64,000 nucleotides of DNA from Pseudisothecium myosuroides (GCA_951799445.1 OX637293.1:19406001-19470000); one strand, 5' to 3'. Shown: positions 35,801-49,459, counted from the first letter of the stretch. Program-made: numbers and translations. Notes: generated from the letters alone by a model not told the origin.

Positions 35801-38800
35801 TTTTTTGAGCTTGAGGTAACTAAACCTAATTGTGGCCTCTTCCTAAAACCGGGCTCTACAAATTCTTGCCTAAAACGTATTCCCGATGTTCATGAGAGTC
35901 TAGGGTCTATCTTAGAAATGCCTTTTTTTTCAACAGTTTCAAAATACATAGGTTATTTATGTAGTGTCCAATAAAATAGAACCTAGAATACTCTTTTGAC
36001 TTCCAACAAAATCCAACCAAAAATGAGGCTATTGAATAATAAGAATAATGCTCAATTATTTATTCAAAAATTACTTTAGAGACTCCATTGACCATATATA
36101 TGAACTTTGATTTGTGATGAGAGTGAAATACTTAATATATTGAAATTTGTGATTGATTTTGAGCTTAACACATAAAAATATGTGCAAAATTTTAGATGGT
36201 GCAATTGTTTAGATTGTCGTTGAAAAATATTTAAGTTTCACTAGAGCGATAAATGGATACCTTCCTTTATTGTATATTGAATGGAGATTTTATAATTCAT
36301 GGATCTCACCAATGGAAAAAAAATTTGAATGTAAAACTTTTGATATGTGTTTTTCATAAAAATAAGATAAAAAATTTCAATTGATTTCAGTTTTTAATTT
36401 TTAATTTTTAATTTCTCAAAACATCTTCATCTAAAGGTAGATATGTGTTTTTGATGCTCAAAATGCAAAAGAGTCTTAGGGACTAATTAACCAAATCCTT
36501 GTCCATTTTAAAAAAAACTCTTTTCTAATAAGGCAAGGTATATCATTGAAGATAAAATGGGGGGATCTCCATTATAGATACTTTTGACAATGTAATTCAA
36601 AATACTTTATTCTTACTAGTTATTTTCCTTCAATTCCCATATTCATCCATTTTTTCAAGTATCCATTCTAGTGAATTTTTCTATTATAATAAATAGATTT
36701 TTTTTTAAAATTGGTGGATTTATTTTTGTGCTTTTAAAATCCAATCCAACTAGTTATTATTTCACTTTCATATACTTATTTTGTATTAATTAGCAAAAAT
36801 TTTCCAAATTCTTCTGTAGATGGGCGTAGATGAGAGCATGGGGCCGCGAGAGCTGAAGAAGTTGTTGTTTGGAGGGGAGGAGGTAAAGCCAGATTGTAGG
36901 ATTGAGAAGCTGGAGGTAGATGAATGGGGGTACCCACCCTCAATAAAGGAAAAGGAAATGCGGAATGTGGTCGTATGGAATGCAAGTGGGGTGAAGAGAT
37001 ATTTGCCGGGGCAAGCGGCCAATGAAGTGAGGGCAATAGATTGTAGATTGAGATTTTAGACCTAATATACACGGATTTTAGATATATACTTGTAGCAATG
37101 CATGAGAGAATGTGTGTTTGTATATATATATATATATATATATATAATTTGATGATAAATCAAGTATCCAACATGTTGTAATCTCTAGAATCTTTCTTTG
37201 CATTTTTTACATCTTGAATTCAAAATTTTAGATAAGGAAGCCCATGGCATCAATCTTTTCAATAGCTTTCACATAGACATTTGTGAACAAGGAATAGTAA
37301 ATTGTTGTTGCACACCTTGTTCAACAACATCAAGTGAATCCAAACTATATCTTGTTCTTTTTTAATATTTGTTAAATAAACAATAAGATAAATGGATGCA
37401 CTTATAGGAGAAACTTTGAATATAGGTAAGGGAGAATATCAAGCGGAAGAAACACATACAAGGTGCAGTGGCGCGGTATGTGACAGATGAGAGCTTCAAT
37501 AATGTCATTGATCCCTTTTTCCAGCGGTACCGGAGCACATTTGACCTAGACTTGATGCCCTTCCTTGACCATGAAGGGACCTTGTCTATTTCCATTCTAT
37601 GTCCATTGGGGGACTTTGTCGAAGCAACTGGCAATGCTTTCTGCCCTCCCGATGCTCGACCTCCTAGCAAGTCTGCAAATGTTGTAGAAGATGATAGTGG
37701 ACCTCTTCCTGTCCCTCTAGCTGCAACAAAAGGTGCACCACCTCCACCTCTGCTTCCGTCGTTGCCCAATGCATGGAAGGAAGCAAAGTCTGTGATTTAT
37801 GTGACTATTAAAACAAGCACACCTATTGAGCCAATGTGGATTCCCCCTCCGGAACCCGAGCTCAAAGTGGAGAACCTCATTCCACCTAGACCAAAATGTC
37901 CAAATTTGCATGACTCTGTGAAAGTTGCAACTGAGAAATTTAAGGAGTTTGTTCAGGTTGCTGCGCATGACATTTCCTTCCTTCATCAAAAAATGTTGCA
38001 AGGAGAAGAAATTGCACCATTGGGAACCGATGCTACTTCGGATACCAAGTCTAGGTATTTAATTACTATTAAAGTCAAATAATAGGAGTGTTAGAGTGCA
38101 AGACTTCAAAACTCCAAAAATTAAAATTCTCTTACATTTTCAAAATAGATAAGACTTCAACCTCTAAAAGCCTCCAAAGCCCAAAGTACACCTTCTAATT
38201 TATAGAGTAGTTTTCAATTTATATTGAAATTTCTATTTGTCCAATTTTATTTCTCTTACCATCAATACATGCAATGTTCTTTTTTGATTCTAGAGGATGG
38301 ATATTAATATCATTTGGATCATATTATTCAAAATTAAATAAAATAGAGTAGTCATAATAAATTAAAAATAATTTATCTTTTAGGCATTAAAACCATCCAA
38401 AGTATACTTCAAAACAATCATTTAATTAGATTTCATGATAATTCTTATACAAAACTCTTCAAAATTTTCAAACAAGACTTATAATATATATCTTCCTCAA
38501 GGGCCATTCCAATTATTCATCAAGTGAAGGCGGCAAAGTTTGGAAATGAAAGAGCCTCCAAATTTTTTAGAGGCAAACAAAATCAATGACTTGCAACCTA
38601 TGGAGATCTTTGCAAGTTATACATGAGAGCCTATGTAATTCAACATACAATCTATCACAAGGTTGTCAGCTCCCTAATTTGGATTTCATCATTATTATCC
38701 ATGTCTTCCAATGATAGTACCCAAAAGCATTGGGGTTATATTAGTACAAAAAAATTGTTATTGCACAAGTGAGTAGTGTGAACTCATCATAGATAGTGAG

Positions 38801-41800
38801 TATAAATGAGCAATTGGGATGGCCTTTAAATTTGAATTTGTATATACCAAGAGACAAATCAAGTTACTAGAGGTATTGTGTTTTGTGATCTAGAATTCAA
38901 AGCAAACAAGATGTGAGAAGAAAAGTGGTATTAGAGTTGCACCAATCTGGCGCATGGCACCAAATGCGTGATGAAATGAAGAGCCGAGTACTTCAAATTG
39001 CAGCGGAAAAGTTTAGACTTGGATCCAAAGAAGCCATTACTTCCGGCAAGTTTGAATTTTGCAATGCATTGTATGTAAAGCTGATGGAAGAAATCCATGC
39101 CTGCCTTGCAGAAATGTTCCTCAAGGTTGACATTATTATTAGTGTCTTGAATTGTCTAATGTCCCATGTTTAGTTACTAGCCATATCATTCATATCAAAG
39201 ATGAATCTTTTAAACTCTTAGAGTACAATAAAAACTTTTAAAATTTTAGAGTCAAAATAGCCCTATAGTTTCTTCAATTTCAACCATCCATCCTAGTAGA
39301 GGTGAAATATGTGAATGTATCAATAGTGTTGCTAATCATCATATTTTTCCTTGATTTCAAATACTAAAGAAGTCCTCTTGTGTTGCATTCTAAAATATTT
39401 TCTAGCTAAATCTAAATGAGTATTTGGCCCCAACAATTGTAATACATGTGTATGCAGAGACAAAATATATCCAATGCTTTGGAAGGACACATCTGCATAG
39501 AGTTGAGTAAAAAAGAAAAAAGACTAATTCTTCTTCGGCAACTTGCAAATGAATATGAGGTAGGTGATTTAATAACCTTTGGTATGTAACTAATTTGAAG
39601 AGACTAGCTATTTTGAATAATTTTTAAAGGAATAGAAGATCTTTAGGAAGAAATTCAATATATTAAGGATTATTTCTTTGAAGTTTGATGCTCTTATCCC
39701 CAAAGACAAAGGGTGTTTTTTAAGAAAAATTATTGAAAATTGCCAATTTTTGGTGCATTGACCGAATTTGAAATTTGAAATTTTTATTTGGAATTCCAAT
39801 TGTAGAAAAATATATTAGACCATTATGTAAATATGTTGAAATTTTTTAATCCCATTTGACAAATGGGATTCCAAGATTGTAACATTTGAAGTTTGAAATA
39901 ACATTTGTTTTTGATCTTGTGAGATAGAAACATGAGACTTCAAGCCCTCTTAAATTAAAATTTTCTCGAACACAAAAATGCAAATTCATAACATCCACTA
40001 ATACATCTTATTAGGTAATAGGTACAATCATGCAAAATTTTAGAATCCATAATATACCTAATTTATTCTAAATCACTATGTTGGGCTAGGAAGTCAAATA
40101 ATTCAGTAATACACTTGTAATTTTTTGATAATTTCTTATGCATTGGAGAATTTATTTGTTTGAAATTTGAATGGTAAAAACACTGAGACAAACCTTTAAA
40201 ATATATGAAGAAATTTCAAAATCTTTGACTTCACAGATTGTAGGATTATAGCATTTGGAATTAAAAGAATGTTTGTTTGTTTTCAAAATTTTCTAGCATA
40301 GTCAACAAAGTTTGACTCTTCTTGGTGTGTGATTTAAAATATTATTAATTTTTTTCTTGACAGTTTCATACTATATTATGTTATATTTCAAAAGTAAATG
40401 AAGGGGTTATCAAAAGATTTCTAAATTGTCCATACTAACTAAATTTTTTAAGCAATATAACTTTTTACTTCAATTGGGCATCCAACTGAATCATTTTTTC
40501 TTTTGGCAAAGGTCATTTGTATATACACTTTAAGTCAATTTTCAAGAATATCCATTCAAAATTGACTATGTAGGAATTGACCCAAACATTCAATTGTAAG
40601 TTCAACAGACAATTGTCCTTTAGGGAATAAGGGTTAATTCCTAATATTCATTCATGTTTAGAGACCCTAAACTACTTCAATATACTAGTCTCTAAAGCAA
40701 GGGTAAAGTCTTCATTTAGATTTACTTTTAAAAAAAATCCAACCATAAAATCCTTTAGTTAATTTGTTAGAATACATCCTCCTAAAATTTTAGAATAAAA
40801 AACCTTACCAATTGCAAGATCATGATGCTTGGACTTCAAAAAAAAGTATTTTCAGCTCTTCCTAAATGGTTAGATTTTATCTTTCAAATTTTCTATACAA
40901 AAATACAAAGATCCTATAACTGCTAATTCTCCATAATATGTTGAAAAAAGAAGTTGGAAATATATATAAAAAATTCAACAAAATACATCTCATATTCTTT
41001 TTGCAAAAAAATAGTAAAGAGAAAGAAGTAGAGAATGATTTATAATATAAAATTGTTAAGAATTTACAGTAACAAATGAAACTGAGTACTATTGTGAAAC
41101 ATTTTCATTCAAACAACCATACCGTAAGCATCAATGGACAAAGTCCAAAAGTGTATATACGAAAGTTGTAGTGTACGACATGCTACACATTACCATGGAA
41201 GTTTGAAGAAAAAATAGTTGTGATTTGAAAGAAAATCAATTTCAAAGTTAGCCATGTCTAAAACTCAGTTTTGTTCAACATGATTTGGAATTCTTTTATT
41301 TTTGTCAATTTATTTTTAGAAATCCAAAAAAAAAATTTTGTGCCTTGGCATGTTGGTATACATCATTTCAAATTGTTTTATCCAAAAATTGAAGGAAATT
41401 GCCATTTATAGAATTTAAAACACCAATAGTTTGACAAACATACAAATGATGTTTGTTCTTACAATATTTGATTTTTTTTGGAATTGAGAGCGTGGGATAG
41501 CATTAGCCATTGTAGAAAGAGCATAGGTTGCAATATGGACCATTTTTACATCTTCATGCCTTTGCATTTGAAATATTTGTTGAATTTGACAATGCATTCA
41601 ATTTATATTTCACAATTGTATAATGCGTTTTTAAATTCAACTTCTTTTGTCCAAAGACTAGAGTTCATGATGCACATAATTGATCCAACAAATCTCAAAA
41701 AAAAATTATCATTGTCAATATCATCAAAAAACTGAAAATTGCCAAAAATTATATTGACCCTCATCAAATTTTCAGTTTTTTGATGATATTGACAATGATA

Positions 41801-43569
41801 ATTTTTTTTTGAGATTTGTTGGATCAATTATGTGCATCATGAACTCTAGTCTTTGGACAAAAGAAGTTGAATTTAAAAACGCATTATACAATTGTGAAAT
41901 ATAAATTGAATGCATTGTCAAATTCAACAAATATTTCAAATGCAAAGGCATGAAGATGTAAAAATGGTCCATATTGCAACCTATGCTCTCTCTACAATGG
42001 CTAATGCTATCCCACGCTCTCAATTCCAAAAAAAATCAAATATTGTAAGAACAAACATCATTTGTATGTTTGTCAAACTATTGGTGTTTTAAATTCTATA
42101 AATGGCAATTTCCTTCAATTTTTGGATAAAACAATTTGAAATGATGTATACCAACATGCCAAGGCACAAAAGGTTTTTTCGGATTTCTAAAAAAAAATTG
42201 ACAAAAATAAAAGAATTCCAAATCATGTTGAACAAAACTAAGTTTTAGACATGGCTAACTTTGAAATTGATTTTCTTTCAAATCACAATTATTTTTTTCT
42301 TCAAACTTCCATGGTAATGTGCAGCATGTCGTACACTAAAACTTTTGTATATACACTTTTGGACTTTGTCCATTGATGCTTACGGTATGGTTGTTTGAAT
42401 GAAAACGTTTCACAATAATACTTGGTTTCATTTGTCATTGTAGTTATAGAATTGAAAAATTCCAATCCCAATGGTTGTAATGTCATATTGTAATAATCAA
42501 TCTACATCCTGTGATTTTATTTTTTTCCAAAAATATTGAAAATTGACTTAAATAAAGGACTTAAAAGGATTTTTTAGAGTAGAAATTCCATAATATCTTG
42601 CAAACTAAAACTCCTCATAACTTTCATCTCATTAATCAAAATGGAATAATTCAACGCATTCCACATGTATACAAATTTTGGAAAACCAATTTCAAATTTT
42701 TATTTAAAATAAGAAAAAAAATTCTAAGCTATCCAAGTTGCCCAAACTTCAAATGAAACTAAATATCATACAATAATTTCTTAACAATGTAATCAAAATT
42801 TATAACAATTGTTGTGCCTTAAAGCTACTCCTTGTCTACATATTGTGCAAAAATTCTAAAGAAAAATAAATAAAAAATTTGTTCATAAATGGATGACCAA
42901 AAACGCTATGTTGCCAAAAATGCTACTTGGTCTTTTAGAAGTTAATGTACACAAATTCTCCAAATTACAAACTCTTTAGAACAAAACAAACAAGATTTAA
43001 AAAAGGCTAGAATGGTTGGTTTTTCTGGATCTGATAACAAATTTACAAAACAAGGGTCCCTTAGGAGATTGACCTCATCGACCTTTGGTTCTAATAAGTA
43101 CAAATAGGGCTTTGTTTCAATCATTTTTTATAATACAATGGATGTACCCTTATGGCATAGCAAGTCCTTTATAACACTTATGTCAACAGAAACAAAAATC
43201 AATTGACAAAATTTTATAAAAAATAAGTAAAATTGTTGTTATTTCTCAAATCTTTGCAATGAATAAAAAAATTAAAATACCTTACCAAGAATCCTTTGCT
43301 CTCTCTTTTTCTCTTCAGTATGATTGCAACTACAAGACCGCCAATAGATATCACCAAGATAGACTTCTTGGAGAATCCATCTACAGTTCGGACATTTGGT
43401 TTGAATATGGCTGCTTCAACATGCGTGTAAGAATTAATTCCTTGAATCTTTTGATTATATTTAGCTTGATTTCATTCTAATAGAAAGTTTTTATTCTATA
43501 ATAAAAGTAATACAAACATGCTAATTTTAAGTAGGAAAATTCAACTCAAGCACCCAAGCATTTAGACAA

Positions 43570-43607
<38 letters not shown>

Positions 43608-46600
43608 CATAATATAATATTATTTATTTAAATTTTAAAAGCATACACCATAAAAACTCCAAATTTGTATTGGTTTGGAGTCATCTAATAGAAATTAAGA
43701 TAAATTTTAGGATCATGTATTCAAGGACCTATTGTTCAATGAATTTTAGGATTTCAAAATCTATAAGGTATAATGAAGTTGAATTCTAAACAGTAAAAAT
43801 TTCATTTCAAATGAAAAAATGTTTAAAATGAATAAAATATGGACATCTACTATTGCTATAAATCCAAAATCACGCCTTTAATATCATAAGGAGTAAAAAA
43901 TGTAAATCATCTACACATTTGTTAAAGTTTATTTATAAAAGTCAACTACTAATAAAACTTTGCAACTTGATAAATTTTGTTATCTATATCCAAATAATTC
44001 ATTTTAGTACATTTAACACAACTCTCATTTGCTAATAACATCATACAAAAATTTGGCCAATCAAAGAATAGAAACTATGCTCAATGCTATAATGGTGCTC
44101 TTCAATCCCTCTAATACATAATTAGTAGCATTCAAATACCTTTTTCTAAAAGTTAAAAATAATATACAAATATTTGACCTATGCAAAAGTGAAGGTTTGA
44201 GATTCTCTTTTCTAAATTTGTTGAAATATGGCACATTGCATTGTAGACAAAGGAGAAGGGGCGACCAAGAGATCGAGGAAAGGCAGAAGAGTGCTTTCGG
44301 GAGACTCTCACATTAGACAACAAACATTACCTGAGTCTCCTAGCACTAGCTTGCCTTATGTGGCATCGCAATTATTGCATGCAATCTGAAGTTCTCCTTC
44401 GCACAGCCATTGATCTTCATACCGAAGAAGAGTGGCTACCATGGTGCATACTTAGTCAAGTATAGTGACATTTTTCTATACTATATATAGCTAAAATGTA
44501 TTAATTTTAAAGGCAAAAATTAGACAATTATTAGTTACGGAATTTACAGAAAACTGTCTAATATGGTTTTGTGAAATAGATAATTTGACCTTAAAAAAAT
44601 TGCCATTGATGAAATGTACGATACTCAAGGGCAAATTTTTTTCCAAAAAAAAAAATATCCAAAATATATGATTTTTTCTGTCAAAGGATTATAGTTAGAC
44701 AATATTTTATAAATGAATCTATAAATTGGTGCTTGGAATCTACATAGCTATCTATAATTGTTTGATATAGCCAGCAAAATAACTAAAAATGAAAAAACAT
44801 AATTGGTCAGGTGTACAACACCGAGGGACAAAAAGAAAATGAAAAGAGTTGCATCAAAAAAGCAGAGCTCCTATATAAGTCATCACGTGATAATAGAACT
44901 ACTTATACATCCCCAAACATTCTTCTTTCACCTCTCTTACAATTCCCCTTCAGTGTTGGCTATTTGTTTTTGAGAAATAAAACTCTTCACCAAAGTACTG
45001 TCTTTGTCGAGACTAGTTTCTTTCTCTTGGATTTGTACTTGCAAAAAGAAGGGAAACAAATTTTGGATTTAGAATGTGATGTGTTTTCAACTGCTATTGA
45101 CAATAAATGGGCTCAAGCAAAAGCTCATGAACTCAACAAAGAATATACTAAAGCTGAAATCTGGATCAAGGAGAATCTATCTATCACAAGAGAAGAGCCC
45201 ATGTCGTGGTTGTGCTTGGGACGTATACGATATGTCAATCAAAAGTATGAGGAGGCCTTAGAAGCTTATGAGAAGGTTAGATCATGTCACAAGTGATCAT
45301 ACAGACCCTAAACCTCTAAACTTCACAAGATAAAGTTAGGTTTTGAAAAGATATTAATTTGAAACATTAGTGGGCTAATCTAGAATTTATTTATTTTTCC
45401 TCTAGTTTCATTATTACTTTGAATCATGAGATATTTGTATTTCAAATTTAGTAGAACTTAACAAAACTTCGACAATTGATACACCAAATTTTTTTTGCAT
45501 TCTTAATATTTCAATTACATGTTACAAGCAAGTGATCCAAAATAATATCATTTTGGATTCATTTCAATATTTTAAAACTAAAATTAATTTAAATTAAGTT
45601 GGAATATCGCTATTTGAGAGCCTACTTTGAATAAATGAAAAACCTAAATAAATTATAAAAATAAAAGGATATTTAGAAGTTTAACTATATTTTGATACAA
45701 AATACAATGCCTTATAAAATGAAATTAAGGAGATTTGAAAATGACTTTCAAAAATGTAAAACTTGACATTCTTTCAATTTTACTAGTATGTCTTGTGTCA
45801 TTGCCATACTCCTTAGTATGTCATTTGTAGTTGCCACAAAAGTGATGACCAATCCCTTCTTAAATCTCATTTTATACCCAATTTTTGATTTTTTTAAAAC
45901 TTTGAATGCCCAAGGCACCAAATTCTAATGTTGACAAGACTTTGAAGTTAAATAAAATCCAACAAAGTTACTATTTGTAATAGTTTATATATTTGAAAAA
46001 TTCTTTTTGAAGTCTTGTTTTAGCAACAAAAAAACCAATTTTGAAAATGAATGATTATGATTTTTCTGTTTTTGATTTTGTGCAAGGCAGTCCATTGCAA
46101 ATCTTGATTTTCTAGTATTAAAGACTCTTGGAAATGAGCCAATAATACACTAGATCCTGGAGAAAAAATCACATTAGGAATTCATTTAAAAAAAAATTGT
46201 AGAGTAGATTTTGAAAAGTTGTAAATTGATTGGGATTATGCATATCATGCCCTTTAACCTCATATTTTTTTGCTGACCAACTTTTTAGATTTGACATGCA
46301 AAAAGAGGATTGAAAGACTTCAAATCATTTCCACAATTTCATCACCCTCATGATCAAACATTATAATCTTTTGATCCATAAGTGATATTGTCGTGTTTTC
46401 TTTTCCCATGTGATCTCTAATATTTCTAGTTTGAATTTGTACAGTTGCAATTCAGAAAAATTGATAAATCATATCAGAATGTTGTCTTTTGGCACTCTTT
46501 TGGTTCAATTTTGAGCAAATTCCAAGAAGCTCAAAAAAGGCCTTGGGCATTCAAGGATTAAATTGTTTGTGGTACTAATGTTTACTATCATGTGTGATAA

Positions 46601-49459
46601 CAATTTTGAAACTAAGGATTCAAACATGGCATTCAAAATTTGATAAAACTTGACGCTCATTCCATCCTATATTTGCAGCACTTGCGGTACCAAGGAACGC
46701 AAGATGTGTACCCATATGTCTACTTGGACATGGGTAATTGCCACCTTCACCTCGAGAACTACGTTGCAGCCCAAAAAATGTTCCTCAAGCTCTGCCAATC
46801 GACCCCCACAATGAGCTCATGGCTGGGTGTGGGGATCGCCTTCTTCCGCACCTGTGAGTACAAGCATTGTGAGATTGCGTTGGTGGAGGCCAACCACATG
46901 GACAACAAGAATGCCAAAGTGTGGGCGTACTTGACCCTCGTGTGCCTGGCCTTGGAGCGAGTGGAGGAAGCCGAGATCTCGTTCCAACAAGTGCAGAAGG
47001 TGGAACTTTATGATGTGGCGTTGTTGCTCGAACTTGCGGATGGCTTTGCCAAGTGCGGAGACTATCGGTACGAAAGGACTCAAAACCTTATGAGGAGAAG
47101 AAATGAAATTATTCCTTAAACGACATTCACTTGTTCAAAGGGGGAATGAAAAATCTTCTTGAAGGAGGGTATGGGTCTTGTTGCTTGTCCAATTAAAGTT
47201 TTGTGCAGTTAGGGCATGCAATAGTAAATATTGAATGGTGCTTTGATTTTGCAACCTAAATGCGGTGTGTGGCAAGCCATATTCATTATTGAAGTGGATT
47301 CAATAAGGTGAAACATTCCAAAAAAAATACAAAAAATCACTTTTTGTCAACAACTCTCTCAAAATCAAGCATAAGGGATTTAGCTTGTCATTTAAGGATT
47401 AACCTCTAAGCTCTCTAACGTTCAAAAAATTAACAATGAATAGAGAAGTTCTAAGAACTTTTTTTTTTATCACAAAACTTCTCATTCATCCAAAATAGTG
47501 CTTGAGTTTTTTTTAAACTTTTTATATGATGAAATTGATGAATTTGAAGTGAATTATATATATGAAAGATAGAAATAAAAATATACAAAAATTCAAAAAA
47601 GGATTCAGGTGCTAAGGGGTTAAGACTTTGGTCCATCAATACAATAACCCCTAAACACTAGACAGTTGAATTGATTGCAATGAATTGCTAGATTGATTGA
47701 GTGCTTCATGCTTGCTATGACACTCAAGGTAGAGAAAGTGATTACAAATGATTTCAATTGTGCAACATGGGATGAAAGGTCACAATCCAACATCTTCTTG
47801 AAAGTTGCTTGAAATCAATATAATGGCATCACCAAAGATGACACTCACTACTTATATCTATGTGGCAAAGTTTGTATAACTACCTCCAATAAATTGATGT
47901 TACAAATTTTTTATTTGACATCTTACCAAAGTTTGTATCATATTTGAAACTCAAAGCCCCTTCTTGTGTAACTCGGTACCTTTGGCAAGTCTTAGCTTCT
48001 TAATTTCAATTTAATTTAATTCAATTTAATTTCAATTTAAACCATTAAAATGATTAGTTTTGAAGCAAGTCTAAATTAACAAATTATAGATTACAAAATG
48101 TAGTTTTATCCCATTTTGAGGTTCAAGGATAAAATCTAAATTTCACTACATACTATACATCTATGAAGACATACCTTGTCTCGCTCCTTTTGTACCAAAT
48201 ACACAAATAGTACCATGTTGCTTCCAAAATTGGGATTTTTAAATTTTTAGGGATTAAAAAGGTTAATACGTAGGGCAAATAGTATATTTCAACCATTATT
48301 GATAGAAGGTAAATAGTTGAAACTACCACTCCCATCATTATTGATACAATGTAGGTATATTAAATATTTAAAATCTTTGAATAATTTTACTTGTTGGTAT
48401 TCCAAAAATTAAATATCTATACAATTTGAAATATACCCTAGGGTAACTTGACCATGTAATTCACAATTCTAGGGACTTAACCTTTAAAGTCCTTTTCTCC
48501 TTCGAGGACAAAATGGATTTTGGGCAGCCAAGTTCTTATGAGTTTAGCTTTAGGTGATTTAAAAAAAAAAACTTTCTCATAAGATAGAAAAACTTATTAG
48601 AATTTTGTAAGTGTAATTTTATTTCAATTGGTATATGAAAACAAAAGTTATACTGCAACAAGTCCAAAATTAAACTTGGTGGGCAAAAGTAAAAAATCCA
48701 CAGAAACTTGAAACAAAAATTTTAAAAACTTATTTCTTATAGATTGTATTTTTGTTTACATAGAAGCTTTGTTTCTTTAACTTTTATTTTTCCTATATCC
48801 TCAACTCAATTCTTCACGATAATTTTTTTTTTTAATTCAAAATCTACAATGCAAATTTTTAAATTAAGAAGATTCAAAGTCTCATAAACCAATTTGCACA
48901 TATTATGTGATCACACAAACATGCTTTTTTCACTTTGAACGCATTTATCTTGCAATCTTTGTGGTCAAAGTGTTCAAAAAAATTTCTATACATTCTCATG
49001 CTAGTCTACTACAAGATCCTACGGTTAAATATGCCAAAAAAATACCATTTAAATTTGTTTTGCTCTTTGCAATAAAAATGGGAATTTTGAATGATTTTTG
49101 ATTTTTAAAAAACAGACATTGAGACTATAAGTGTTGAAGGTGTTCAAAATCCTGCAGAATCACTGTAAAAATTTGGATGTGTGTGTTGGAATGGATGCAA
49201 ATTTTGCAGAGATGCAGAGGCAGCAACCTTGGATGCATTGAAAGAGGAGGAAGGACAAGTGGTGGCACGATTCAAGTTGGGTGAACTCTATCACCAGCAA
49301 GGGAAACTGGAATGTGCAAAATTGGAGTATGAAAATATCATGAATTTGGAAATAGCGACATGCCCTGAGAAGAATTTGGCCGAAGAACGCTACAACCAAG
49401 TGCAGGCAGACATCATACATTCCAGTAACCCTGTCTCTGATCGCCGTGTAACAATGTGA
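32893..49459 (+). CDS. CFAP70: CFAP70 homologue, cilia- and flagella-associated TPR protein (11 exons)
   Basis: CFAP70 (Chlamydomonas FAP70) is an axonemal protein of the central apparatus/outer-dynein region needed for normal flagellar beating. Exons: 32893-33849, 34212-34376, 36820-37026, 37426-38054, 38903-39125, 39458-39559, 43319-43426, 44247-44459, 44811-45275, 46679-47067 and 49210-49459. All junction phases agree and the total is about 1235 residues (animal proteins are ~1120). The N-terminal part is Pro/Ala-rich with poly-Pro tracts and C2-like segments. The middle part carries the family's charged helical region (exons 4-6). Exons 7-11 form TPR repeats, ending with WLGVGIAFF and KVWAYLTLVCLALERVEEAE, which resemble the animal C-terminus, plus one extra TPR-like unit. 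The ATG at 32893 is chosen because MAPKASPKA begins the GC-rich coding stretch; an in-frame ATG at 32713 exists. Intron 1 uses a GC donor (CAG|GCCAGT) or a weaker GT at 33844. Exons 1, 2 and 10 are GC-rich, while others are AT-rich. Confidence 0.9.
33852..34205. mobile_element. hAT-like MITE forming CFAP70 intron 1
   Basis: It starts CAGTGCTTTTTTTTT and ends AAAAAAAGCACCCTG. It is flanked by GTGCAGGC (33844-33851) and GTGCAGGT (34206-34213), a 7/8 target duplication. The interior matches 14339-14614. Removing the element and one duplicate restores a continuous CFAP70 frame (GAG CCT GTG CAG GTG TTT). The inferred intron (33850-34211) is this element plus ten bases. The duplicate carries the acceptor GTGCAG, and the original left duplicate would have given CAG|GTCAGT, a consensus donor. 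Confidence 0.8.
34377..36819. other. CFAP70 intron 2: repeat relics, otherwise nothing
   Basis: 34721-34950 is a degenerate AGGTAGG-family MITE with TA at 34719-34720. 34965-35100 resembles the terminal part of family C (CCCAAAGTCCCGACGGGGGAC). The rest is AT-rich intron. Confidence 0.6.
37118..37146. repeat. (TA)n microsatellite in CFAP70 intron 3
   Basis: Uninterrupted TA run of about 28 bp. Confidence 0.9.
39695..40632. mobile_element. Degenerate TTAA-type element in CFAP70 intron 6
   Basis: The left end resembles TTATCCCCAAAGACAAAGGG; the right end reads TTTAGGGAATAAGGG followed by TTAA at 40633-40636. The length is close to the ~0.93 kb of families A and C. Blocks such as CATGAGACTTCAAG..CTCTTAAATTAAAATTTTC recall family C. 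The assignment is tentative. Confidence 0.4.
40637..42941 (-). mobile_element. Family A element carrying a large palindromic insertion (CFAP70 intron 6)
   Basis: TTAA lies at 40633-40636 and 42942-42945. The right end is TACTTGGTCTTTTAGAAG. 40735-41070 and 42437-42941 match the two parts of the reverse-oriented family A copy at 1-918, for example AGAAAGAAGTAGAGAATGAT on the left and ATAATCAATCTACATCCTGT on the right. Without the palindrome the element would be about 940 bp, the family A length. The insertion point corresponds to about position 425 of the window. Confidence 0.65.
41072..42435. repeat. 1.36-kb near-perfect palindrome
   Basis: Arms of about 665 bp run from ACAAATGAAAC at 41072 to GTTTCATTTGT ending at 42435. 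A ~28-bp spacer is centred near 41754. An identical 85-codon ORF appears on + in the left arm and - in the right arm, showing how similar the arms are. That ORF has no recognised domain and is not called as a gene. The palindrome interrupts a family A element. Confidence 0.9.
43569..43608. repeat. (GT)n(AT)n microsatellite in CFAP70 intron 7
   Basis: A short GT run followed by a TA run, 143 bp downstream of exon 7. Confidence 0.9.
45898..46557 (+). mobile_element. Family D TTAA-type element in CFAP70 intron 9
   Basis: TTAA lies at 45894-45897 and 46558-46561. The ends contain GAATGCCCAAGGCACCAAA and GGCCTTGGGCATTCAAGG. It aligns over its length with 25403-26055 in the same orientation, with the intact TTAA pair giving the boundaries. 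It ends 117 bp before exon 10. Confidence 0.7.
47403..47619. mobile_element. Short TTAA-flanked MITE, family E (CFAP70 intron 10)
   Basis: TTAA lies at 47399-47402 and 47620-47623. The ends CCTCTAAGCTC and GGTGCTAAGGGG are inverted repeats resembling the CCCCTAAAG termini of the other families. It is 217 bp long. Confidence 0.5.
48481..49131 (-). mobile_element. Degenerate family C element (CFAP70 intron 10)
   Basis: It begins after TTAA 48477-48480 with CCTTTAAAGTCCTTTTCTCC and shares GGATTTTGGGCAG with 17831-18738. The right end is eroded. It stops about 80 bp before exon 11. Confidence 0.5.

Noticed and set aside
41478..42029. Two identical 85-codon ORFs on opposite strands
   Set aside because: They are the two arms of the palindrome. 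There is no domain, no splice partners, and the frame is composition-driven.
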